A stretch of DNA of 5,296 nt, taken from the NCBI RefSeq assembly GCF_023230885.1, contig NZ_JALNWM010000224.1, positions 1 to 5,296 on the forward strand. Direction: 5' to 3'. This stretch comes from Desulfocurvus sp. Lineage in GTDB: Bacteria; Desulfobacterota; Desulfovibrionia; Desulfovibrionales; Desulfovibrionaceae. The first letter of the stretch is position 1; the number at the start of each line of letters is the position of its first letter. The translations under genes and the position numbers were made by a program. The notes under the pieces are model-generated. The model saw only the letters and a program-made list of their open reading frames with translations. It did no database searches and had not been told where the DNA came from. Below, in pieces: positions 1 through 5,050 of the stretch.

Positions 1-115
1 CGTAGGCGCGCTCCTCGCCGCCCGGGGCCGCCTGGGCGGCGGGGCCCACGGGGGCGGCGTCCGCCGGGGGGGCGGCGGGCTCCACGCTGCGGTCTTCGGT
101 GTTCATGACGACCAT
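1..115 (-). CDS. N-terminus of an unidentified protein (runs off the left edge)
   Basis: Only the first 38 codons are visible. The protein begins MVVMNTEDRSVEPAAPP and continues as an Ala/Pro/Gly-rich, probably disordered segment with a few acidic residues; no domain can be recognised and I assign no function. Two in-frame ATGs exist, at 115 and 106. I chose 115 because AGGGAG (123-128 on the plus strand as ctccct) lies 7 nt upstream of it, whereas the ATG at 106 has no well-placed ribosome binding site. The gene lies 103 nt downstream of argD in the same orientation, but a strong hairpin and a possible promoter sit between them, so it may be a separate transcription unit. No signal peptide or membrane segment is seen. 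An Ala/Pro-rich N-terminal tail is common before a folded domain in high-GC bacteria, and that domain must lie outside the window. Confidence 0.6.
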   Translation of the reverse strand, partial: MVVMNTEDRSVEPAAPPADAAPVGPAAQAAPGGEERAY

Positions 116-147
116 GACGGCGCTCCCTGGTTCCGGGGTCTGCCTTC

Positions 148-176
148 CAAGTAAGAGCTTTTGGCAGGGGGGTCAA
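148..176 (-). promoter_or_regulatory. Candidate sigma70-type promoter for the left-edge gene
   Basis: Read on the minus strand, TTGACC (171-176, 5 of 6 to TTGACA) is followed after exactly 17 nt by TACTTG (148-153). The -10 box is a poor match (only the leading TA agrees), so the call rests on the -35 box and the spacing. Initiation would fall near position 140, giving a leader of roughly 25 nt that includes the AGGGAG ribosome binding site. The -35 box overlaps the end of the hairpin behind argD. The same TTGAC-N17-TACT arrangement occurs before dut, which raises my confidence slightly. Confidence 0.3.
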
Positions 177-205
177 GGGCCGCCGGGCGCTCCCGGCGGC
201 CCTTG
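174..205 (-). terminator. Strong hairpin behind argD, possible terminator without U-tract
   Basis: A perfect 14-bp inverted repeat (arms 174-187 and 192-205, nearly all G:C) closes a 4-nt loop, 13 nt past the argD stop codon. Its position is what one expects of an intrinsic terminator. On the minus strand, however, the arm is followed by GACCCCCC and not by a run of T, so the canonical U-tract is missing. It may terminate weakly, act with a protein factor, or protect the 3' end of the dut-argD message. On the plus strand it has no T-run either. Confidence 0.5.
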
Positions 206-218
206 CCGCGCCGCCTAG

Positions 219-1418
219 CTAGCCCTGGGCGCGCAGGATGTCCTCCAGCGCGGCGGCGAAGGAGTCCAGGTCCTCGCGGGTGATGACCAGCGGCGGCACC
301 AGCCGCAGGGATGTCTCGTGGGTCAGGTTGCAGATGAAGCCCCGGTCGAGCAGCGCGCGCCACACGTCGGCGGCGGGCCGCGTCAGCTCCACGGCCAGCA
401 TGAGGCCCATGCCGCGCACCTCGGCGATGGTCCCGGGGGTGCGCCGCGCGATGCCCGCGAAAAGCTCCCGGGCGTGGGCGCCCATGAGGGCGGCGTGCTC
501 GGCGAGGTTCTCGGCGAGCATGATGTCCACCACCTTGGAGGCCACGGCGCACACCAGGGCGCCGCCGCCGAAGGTCGTGGCGTGGGCCCCGGGGGCGAAG
601 CCGCGCGCGGCCTCGTCGGTGGCGAGCATGGCGCCCATGGGCAGGCCGCCCGCCAGGGGCTTGGCCACGGTGAACACGTCGGGGGTCAGGCCGTGGTGCT
701 GGTGGGCCCAGAAGCGGCCCGTGCGGCACATGCCGGTCTGCACCTCGTCGACCATGAACAGCACGCCGCGCTCGCGGCACAGGGCCTGGATCCCGCGCAC
801 ATAGTCGCCGTCCAGGGGCAGCACGCCGCCTTCGCCCTGGATGATCTCCACCAGCACGGCGGCCGTTTGCGGGCTCATGGCCGCGCGCATGGCGTCCAGG
901 TCGCCCTTGGGCACGGTGGTGAAGCCGCCGGGCAGGGGCTCGAAATGCTGGCGGAACTTCTCCTGGCCCGTGGCGGTGACCGTGGCCAGGGTCCGGCCGT
1001 GGAAGGAGCCCGACAGGGTCAGGATCTCGTAGGCGTCGCGGCCCTGCACGGTGCGCATGTAGCGCCGGGCGAGCTTGATGGCCGCCTCGTTGGCCTCGGC
1101 GCCGGAGTTGCAGAAGAAGACCTTGCCCGCGTGGCTTGTGCCGAGCAGCTTTTCGGCCAGTTCCGCCTGCTCGCGCTGGTAGAACAGGTTGGAGACGTGC
1201 ACCAGCTTGGCGTATTGGCGGTTTATGACCTCCAGCAGCTCGGGACGGCTGTGCCCCAGGCTGCACACGGCGATGCCCGCCACGAGGTCGAGGTGGCGCT
1301 TGCCGTCCACGTCCCACAGGTGGCAGCCCTGGGCCCGGTCGATGGCCAGGGGATAGCGGCCGTAGGTGTTGCAGATCAGTTGTTCGTCCCTGGCCTTGAT
1401 GTCGTCGAAAGCGCTCAT
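219..1418 (-). CDS. argD: Acetylornithine aminotransferase family (class III PLP transaminase)
   Basis: This 399-residue protein is a fold-type I, class-III aminotransferase. The family converts N-acetylglutamate semialdehyde plus glutamate to N-acetylornithine plus 2-oxoglutarate in arginine synthesis; many bacterial ArgD enzymes also serve as succinyldiaminopimelate aminotransferase in lysine synthesis. Visible landmarks are NSGAEAN (104-110, cofactor phosphate region), SFHGRT (138-143), EIIQGEGG (191-198), DEVQTG (224-229, Asp224 facing the PLP ring nitrogen) and TVAKPLAGGLPMGA, in which Lys253 should form the Schiff base. TTFGGGALVCA (281-291) replaces the more usual FGGNPLACA; the AKPLAGG form also occurs in some acetylornithine enzymes. 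Length fits the family. The start at 1418 is preferred to the longer reading from 1505 because GGAG lies 6 nt upstream and the family N-terminus begins here; the longer form would also overlap the end of dut. It lies 16 nt downstream of the dut stop, so co-transcription is very likely. The enzyme is cytosolic. Another omega-aminotransferase specificity cannot be excluded from sequence alone. Confidence 0.88.
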   Translation of the reverse strand: MSAFDDIKARDEQLICNTYGRYPLAIDRAQGCHLWDVDGKRHLDLVAGIAVCSLGHSRPELLEVINRQYAKLVHVSNLFYQREQAELAEKLLGTSHAGKVFFCNSGAEANEAAIKLARRYMRTVQGRDAYEILTLSGSFHGRTLATVTATGQEKFRQHFEPLPGGFTTVPKGDLDAMRAAMSPQTAAVLVEIIQGEGGVLPLDGDYVRGIQALCRERGVLFMVDEVQTGMCRTGRFWAHQHHGLTPDVFTVAKPLAGGLPMGAMLATDEAARGFAPGAHATTFGGGALVCAVASKVVDIMLAENLAEHAALMGAHARELFAGIARRTPGTIAEVRGMGLMLAVELTRPAADVWRALLDRGFICNLTHETSLRLVPPLVITREDLDSFAAALEDILRAQG

Positions 1419-1434
1419 GGATGACTCCGTGGCG

Positions 1435-1926
1435 TTACAGTGTTCCGGTATGTCCGAACCCGCCGCCTCCGCGGCTGGTGTCGGAAAGCTCCTGGGCCCG
1501 GACAAGGGCCGCCTGGAACACGGGAAGCAGCACCAGCTGTGCGATGCGCTCCCCGCGCCGGATTCGTCGTCGCTCGCCGGAGGTGTTGAGCAGTGAGACG
1601 ATGATTTCGCCGCGGTAGTCGGGATCGATGACGCCCACGCCCTGGCTGACGGTCAGCCCCTGGCGCGCGCCAAGGCCGCTGCGCGAGAACACGAAGCCCG
1701 CCACCCCGGGGGCGGCGATTTCGATGGCCATGCCCGTGTGGAAGGCGTGGCGGCCCCCGGCGGGGATCTCCACCTCGTCCTCGTCCATGCAGGCGCGCAG
1801 GTCGATGCCCGCGCTGCCCGGGGTGCCGGGGCTTGGCGGGTTCTGCTCCAAGAGCGGATGGAGGTATTTGACGCGGACCTCGACGGCGGCGGGTGCCGCC
1901 GGGGCGGTTGCGGCGGGGCGGGGCAT
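1435..1926 (-). CDS. dut: Deoxyuridine 5'-triphosphate nucleotidohydrolase (dUTPase)
   Basis: This 163-residue protein hydrolyses dUTP to dUMP and pyrophosphate, keeping uracil out of DNA and supplying the substrate of thymidylate synthase. All five motifs of the homotrimeric dUTPases appear in order: PGSAGIDLRA (36-45), SRSGLGARQGL (81-91, phosphate binding), GVGVIDPDYRGEI (96-108, with catalytic Asp101 and the uracil-contacting Tyr104), RRGERIAQLV (123-132) and the C-terminal RGGGGFGHTG (152-161), the flexible lid. The enzyme therefore looks intact. Residues 1-15 form an Ala/Pro-rich extension that bacterial enzymes such as E. coli's lack. The frame stays open to 2259, but I place the start at 1926: AGGAG lies 5 nt upstream, homology begins soon after, and the longer reading is low-complexity and would overlap the phosphorylase start. 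It is the first gene of a dut-argD unit and carries a candidate promoter about 65 nt upstream. Confidence 0.95.
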   Translation of the reverse strand: MPRPAATAPAAPAAVEVRVKYLHPLLEQNPPSPGTPGSAGIDLRACMDEDEVEIPAGGRHAFHTGMAIEIAAPGVAGFVFSRSGLGARQGLTVSQGVGVIDPDYRGEIIVSLLNTSGERRRIRRGERIAQLVLLPVFQAALVRAQELSDTSRGGGGFGHTGTL

Positions 1927-1990
1927 GGCGGCTCCTGGCTTGGTGTGGCACAAGGCCCGCGCCCCGGAAAGGGCGCCGGGCGGTCGGATT

Positions 1991-2019
1991 GCAGTAGCCC
2001 CATTGGCGGGTGAAGTCAA
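1991..2019 (-). promoter_or_regulatory. Candidate sigma70-type promoter of dut-argD
   Basis: On the minus strand TTGACT (2014-2019, 5 of 6 to the -35 consensus) is followed after exactly 17 nt by TACTGC (1991-1996), a weak -10 box. The expected start near 1984 would give a dut leader of about 58 nt. This is the only patch before dut with a good -35 hexamer, and its geometry repeats that of the candidate promoter before the left-edge gene. A G-quadruplex motif begins 6 nt beyond the -35 box on its upstream side. The weak -10 keeps the confidence modest. Confidence 0.4.
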
Positions 2020-2024
2020 AGCCC

Positions 2025-2040
2025 GGGCGGGCGGGCGGGG
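2025..2040 (+). other. Four-run G-quadruplex motif with single-base loops
   Basis: The plus strand reads GGGCGGGCGGGCGGGG: four G-runs of at least three, separated by single C residues. It meets the intramolecular G-quadruplex pattern with the shortest possible loops, a class known to be very stable. The minus strand is the complementary C-rich i-motif type. It lies immediately upstream of the candidate -35 box of dut and about 210 nt upstream of the phosphorylase start. High overall GC makes such motifs more likely by chance, and formation in the cell is not shown. Confidence 0.6.
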
Positions 2041-2060
2041 CGCCGGGCCGGGGGCGCCCC
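2037..2060. repeat. Inverted repeat, 8-bp arms
   Basis: Arms ggggcgcc (2037-2044) and ggcgcccc (2053-2060) enclose an 8-nt loop. The first arm shares its G-run with the last run of the G-quadruplex motif, so hairpin and quadruplex could not both form on the plus strand. In so GC-rich a spacer such a repeat may be fortuitous. Confidence 0.4.
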
Positions 2061-2128
2061 GGCCGGAGGGGCCGGTCCGGGGCCCTCCGTCGGCCTTGCC
2101 TTTTCCTGCCCGGGTTGGCAGATAGGAA

Positions 2129-2156
2129 GGACGGCGGGCAGCCGTCCAAGGACGGC
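2129..2156 (+). promoter_or_regulatory. Three-element alternative hairpin in the phosphorylase leader
   Basis: The element ggacggc occurs at 2129-2135 and again at 2150-2156, with its exact reverse complement gccgtcc between them at 2141-2147. The middle element can pair with the first copy (7 bp, 5-nt loop gggca) or with the second (7 bp across two As, so the innermost pair probably opens), but not both. This is the layout of a mutually exclusive RNA switch or of a protein site with three half-sites. It ends 92 nt before the phosphorylase start codon. The sequence is seen directly; a regulatory role is inference. Confidence 0.4.
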
Positions 2157-2171
2157 CCCGCCGGACAAGCC

Positions 2172-2188
2172 GTTCGCGCCTCGCGAAC
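2172..2188 (+). repeat. Hairpin, 7-bp stem, in the phosphorylase leader
   Basis: Arms gttcgcg (2172-2178) and cgcgaac (2182-2188) close a 3-nt loop (cct). A 12-nt perfect palindrome, cccgcgcgcggg, follows at 2191-2202. Both would lie in the 5' untranslated region if transcription begins upstream of about 2150. No rule-based riboswitch family is recognised. Confidence 0.4.
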
Positions 2189-2224
2189 CGCCCGCGCGCG
2201 GGCGCCGCCGCACCCTGACGACGA

Positions 2225-2242
2225 CCCCCCTCGGGGGAGGAG
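2225..2242 (+). promoter_or_regulatory. Phosphorylase ribosome binding site with adjoining C5/G5 hairpin
   Basis: AGGAG (2238-2242) lies 6 nt before the ATG at 2249 and fixes that start. Directly before it, five Cs (2225-2229) can pair with five Gs (2233-2237) over a 3-nt loop. The pairing stops exactly where the Shine-Dalgarno core starts, so it leaves the core free but makes a structured platform beside it, which could tune translation. Confidence 0.55.
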
Positions 2243-2248
2243 CCTTCC

Positions 2249-4816
2249 ATGAAGCCCATCCAGACCTACAGCGTCGTGCCCAAGCTGCCCAGGAACCTCA
2301 AGCCCTTGTGGGATCTGGCCTTCAACTTCTGGTTCTCGTGGAACGACAAGGTCGAGGCGCTGTTCTCGCGCATCGATGTCCGCCGCTGGCGCGAGAGCGA
2401 CGGCAACCCCGTGGCCTTCATCAACGCCATGTCACAGCAGGAACTGACCGACCTGTCCAACGACCAGCTTTTCCTGGACCGCCTGGGCGAGACCCACGCG
2501 GACCTCATGAGCTACCTGGGCAAGGCGGCCTCGGCGGTGGAGTTCAAGGCCCGCGAGGACGGCCAGCCCGTGGTGGCCTATTTCTCCTTCGAGTTCGGCA
2601 TCTCGCCCGCGCTGCCCATCTATTCCGGCGGCCTGGGCATCCTGGCGGGCGACCACCTCAAGTCCGCCAGCGACCTGAACCTGCCCCTGGTGGGCGTTGG
2701 CCTGTGCTACCAGCAGGGCTACTTCCGCCAGTACCTGACGCCCGACGCCTGGCAGAACGAGCGCTACCCGGTCTACGACTTCGAGCAGATGCCCCTGACC
2801 CTGGTCTGCGACGAGCACGGCCACCCCGTGCGCTTCGGCGTGGACTTCCAGGGCAGCGACGTGCTGGTCCAGGTCTGGAAGGCCGCCGTGGGCCGCGTGG
2901 CGCTTTATCTCATGGACACCAACCTCGCCGAGAACCCGCCCGAGTTCCGCCAGCTGACCACCCGCCTGTACGGCGGGGACCTGGAGATGCGCCTCAAGCA
3001 GGAGATCCTGCTTGGCATCGGCGGCATCAAGGCCCTGGCCGCCCTGGGGCTCACGCCCTCGGTGATCCACATGAACGAGGGCCATTCGGCCTTTGCGGGG
3101 CTCGAGCGCATCCGGGTGTTCATGAAGCACAGGGGTCTGCCCCTGGAGGCGGCCATGGAGCTTACGGCGTCGAGCTGCGTGTTCACCACGCACACCCCGG
3201 TCCCGGCGGGCAACGACCGCTTCCCGCCCGACCTGATGCAGCGTTTCTTCGAGCCCTATGCCCGCGACATGGGCCTGGCCTTCAAGGTCTTCCTGGCCCT
3301 GGGGCGCGAAGACCCGCGCGACGACGCCGAGCCCTTCTGCATGACCGTGCTGGCACTGCGGCTGTCGCGCTTCAACAACGGCGTGAGCCGGCTGCACGGC
3401 AAGGTCTCGCGCAAGATGTGGGAGCGCGTGTGGCCGCAGTTTCCCCTGGAGGACGTGCCCATCGGCGCGGTGACCAACGGCGTGCATCAGCCCACCTGGG
3501 TCGCCGACGAAATGGCCCTGCTGTACGACCGCTTCCTGGGCGGCAACTGGCGCGAGGACCCGGACTGCGAGCGCGTGTGGCGCAACGCGGAGACCATCCC
3601 CGACGCCGAGCTGTGGCGGACCCACGAACGGCTGCGCGAGCGCCTCGTGGGCTTCGTGCGCCAGCGCCTGCGCGACGAGCTGCTGGCCCGGGGCGCGCGC
3701 CACAGGGACATCGAGGCCGCCGACGATGTGCTCGATCCCCAGGCCCTGACCATCGGCTTCGCCCGGCGCTTCGCCACCTACAAGCGCGCCAACCTGCTGC
3801 TGCGCGACAAGGAGCGCCTGCTCAGGCTCATCAGCGACCCGGCGCGCCCGGTGCAGTTCGTCTTCGCGGGCAAGGCGCACCCGCGCGACAACGAGGGCAA
3901 GCGGCTGATCCAGGAGCTGGTGCAGCTTTGCCGCAGCGCGGACTGCCGCAACAAGATGGTCTTTTTGCCCGACTACGACATGGAGTGCGCGGCGTACATG
4001 GTCCAGGGCTGCGACGTGTGGCTGAACACCCCGCGTGTGCCCCTGGAGGCCTGCGGCACCAGCGGCATGAAGGCCATGTCCAACGGCGTGCTGCATGTGA
4101 GCACCCTGGACGGCTGGTGGGCCGAGGCCTACCGCCGCGACAACAGCCTGGGCTGGGCCATCGGCCAGGGCGAAATCTACGACGATCCCGAGCACCAGGA
4201 TTTCGTGGAAAGCCAGACGCTGTATACGCTGCTGGAGTCGGACATCGTGCCCGAGTTCTACGAGCGCGGGCACGGCGGGTTGCCGCGCAGCTGGACCCGG
4301 CGCATGAAGCGCGCCCTGCTGGAGCTGGGCCCGGTGTTCAACGCCCACCGCATGGTGGAGGACTACGCGCGCCACGCGTACATCCCGGCTTCGGAGAACT
4401 TCCGGACCCTGGCGGCGGACGGCTTCGCCAAGGCCCGCGAGCTGGCCGAGTGGCGCATGGAGATGATGACCCGCTGGGGCGGCACGGCGGTGCGCGCCGT
4501 GCAGGCCCGCGAATCCGCCGGGCGGCTGTATGTGGGCGAGGCCGTGGACGTGGTCTGCGAGGTGAACCTGAACGGCATCGCCCCGGAGCATGTGAGCGTG
4601 GAGATCTATGCCGGGCCCCTGGACCACGAGGGCACCTTCACCGCACGCAAGGCCAAGGCCATGGAGCCCGCGGGCAACACCTCCGACGGCTGGCTGCGCT
4701 ACGCGGGCATGCTCAAGCCCGGCGAGCCGGGCCGCTTCGGCTTCACCATCCGCATGCTCCCCCGCCATCCCAACCTGCTGGACCCGCGGTCCCTGGGGCT
4801 GATCCGCTGGGCGTGA
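2249..4816 (+). CDS. glgP: Alpha-glucan (glycogen/maltodextrin) phosphorylase, GT35
   Basis: This 855-residue cytosolic enzyme should release glucose 1-phosphate from the non-reducing ends of alpha-1,4-glucans with inorganic phosphate, feeding storage polysaccharide into glycolysis. It belongs to the divergent bacterial/archaeal phosphorylase branch, not the muscle/E. coli GlgP-MalP branch. Residues 14-35 (LPRNLKPLWDLAFNFWFSWN) match the N-terminal domain typical of that branch. Further landmarks are YFSFEFGISPALPIYSGGLG (111-130) and GDHLKSASDL (134-143), the glycine-loop region; HMNEGHSAF (274-282); THTPVPAGNDRF (314-325); VTNGVH (408-413); RRFATYKR (506-513, phosphate/PLP-phosphate contacts); and EACGTSGMKAMSNG (600-613), where Lys608 should bind PLP; then DGWWAE (621-626). 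In RRFATYKR an arginine stands where muscle phosphorylase has Lys568, which I believe is usual in this branch. Residues from about 750 form a C-terminal beta-rich domain also found in long members. ATG 2249 has AGGAG 6 nt upstream. It is divergent from dut and appears monocistronic, ending before a strong hairpin. Confidence 0.93.
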   Translation: MKPIQTYSVVPKLPRNLKPLWDLAFNFWFSWNDKVEALFSRIDVRRWRESDGNPVAFINAMSQQELTDLSNDQLFLDRLGETHADLMSYLGKAASAVEFKAREDGQPVVAYFSFEFGISPALPIYSGGLGILAGDHLKSASDLNLPLVGVGLCYQQGYFRQYLTPDAWQNERYPVYDFEQMPLTLVCDEHGHPVRFGVDFQGSDVLVQVWKAAVGRVALYLMDTNLAENPPEFRQLTTRLYGGDLEMRLKQEILLGIGGIKALAALGLTPSVIHMNEGHSAFAGLERIRVFMKHRGLPLEAAMELTASSCVFTTHTPVPAGNDRFPPDLMQRFFEPYARDMGLAFKVFLALGREDPRDDAEPFCMTVLALRLSRFNNGVSRLHGKVSRKMWERVWPQFPLEDVPIGAVTNGVHQPTWVADEMALLYDRFLGGNWREDPDCERVWRNAETIPDAELWRTHERLRERLVGFVRQRLRDELLARGARHRDIEAADDVLDPQALTIGFARRFATYKRANLLLRDKERLLRLISDPARPVQFVFAGKAHPRDNEGKRLIQELVQLCRSADCRNKMVFLPDYDMECAAYMVQGCDVWLNTPRVPLEACGTSGMKAMSNGVLHVSTLDGWWAEAYRRDNSLGWAIGQGEIYDDPEHQDFVESQTLYTLLESDIVPEFYERGHGGLPRSWTRRMKRALLELGPVFNAHRMVEDYARHAYIPASENFRTLAADGFAKARELAEWRMEMMTRWGGTAVRAVQARESAGRLYVGEAVDVVCEVNLNGIAPEHVSVEIYAGPLDHEGTFTARKAKAMEPAGNTSDGWLRYAGMLKPGEPGRFGFTIRMLPRHPNLLDPRSLGLIRWA

Positions 4817-4889
4817 GGGAAGGGGCGAAGCAGAGGCGAAGGAAGGGGACGGAACTCCGGCCCGGATTGGTTGGATGAGGAAAGAAAAG

Positions 4890-4925
4890 AGGACAGGCCC
4901 TGCCGCTGGCGGCAGGGCCTGTCCT
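4890..4925. terminator. Bidirectional intrinsic terminator, 16-bp perfect stem
   Basis: Arms aggacaggccctgccg (4890-4905) and cggcagggcctgtcct (4910-4925) pair perfectly across a 4-nt loop (ctgg), with one further G:U pair possible outside. It lies 73 nt past the phosphorylase stop. On the plus strand the tail is ttgttgaaat, a modest U-tract. On the minus strand the tail is CTTTTCTTTCC, a much better U-tract. It can thus end the phosphorylase message and also any transcript arriving from the right, as expected between convergent genes. Confidence 0.8.
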
Positions 4926-4980
4926 TGTTGAAATATGTGTCCGGCGTACGGTGTCCGGCGCCTGTCGCGCCGCCTCCCCG

Positions 4981-5003
4981 GCGCCCTGCGGGCCGCAGGG
5001 CGC
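4981..5003. repeat. Hairpin-forming inverted repeat, 10-bp arms
   Basis: gcgccctgcg (4981-4990) and cgcagggcgc (4994-5003) form a perfect 10-bp repeat around a 3-nt centre. No T-run follows on either strand, so it is not a canonical terminator. It covers the codons just after helix 2 of the antitoxin fragment, where the original gene should have ended. Confidence 0.5.
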
Positions 5004-5026
5004 TTTCGGCCATGAAGGCCGAGCGG

Positions 5027-5050
5027 GGCATGCCCCGGGGCCTGCCCCGG
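5027..5050. repeat. 12-bp tandem duplication
   Basis: Two adjacent units, ggcatgccccgg (5027-5038) and ggcctgccccgg (5039-5050), differ at one base. On the minus strand they encode RGMP and RGRP, back to back in the turn between the two helices of the antitoxin fragment. The first unit is embedded in a 14-nt palindrome (5024-5037), a structure that favours replication slippage. Taking out one unit restores normal ribbon-helix-helix spacing. Confidence 0.7.

Larger units (their letters stand above)
1927..2248. other. Divergent intergenic region between dut and the phosphorylase gene
   Basis: This 322-bp region must hold the promoters of both divergent genes. From left to right it contains the dut ribosome binding site and leader, a TTGAC-N17-TACT candidate promoter for dut (1991-2019), a G-quadruplex motif (2025-2040), two GC hairpins (arms 2037-2044/2053-2060 and 2064-2070/2083-2089), a less GC-rich patch around 2101-2130, a three-element hairpin set (2129-2156), a 7-bp hairpin (2172-2178/2182-2188), a 12-nt palindrome (2191-2202) and a small hairpin touching the phosphorylase ribosome binding site (2225-2237). 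I see no convincing coding sequence. The open frames crossing it are low-complexity, GC-driven readings. No clear promoter for the phosphorylase gene was found. Confidence 0.75.

Noticed and set aside
103..1317. Long minus-strand open frame antisense-offset to argD (404 codons)
   Set aside because: It lies on the same strand in another frame of argD, is a Pro/Arg/Gly/His-rich low-complexity translation with no motifs, and is explained by high GC suppressing stops.
1946..1960. Sigma-54-like GG-N10-GC site (TGGCAC with a downstream GC) on the plus strand
   Set aside because: The -12 element lacks the TTGC core, and the site lies about 300 nt upstream of glgP beside the dut start; a chance match in GC-rich DNA.
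2096..2126. Possible glgP promoter, TTGCCT with GATAGG
   Set aside because: The spacing is 19 nt and the -10 box matches only 3 of 6 positions. It is the least GC-rich patch in the leader but not enough to call.
1927..2259. N-terminal extension of dut to an upstream ATG at 2259
   Set aside because: The extra 111 residues are low-complexity, overlap the phosphorylase start and lack family homology, whereas ATG 1926 has AGGAG 5 nt upstream.
2432..4768. 778-codon open frame antisense to the phosphorylase gene
   Set aside because: Its translation is His/Gly/Ala/Val-rich without any domain, while the plus strand encodes a complete phosphorylase with all landmarks. It is a GC-driven shadow.
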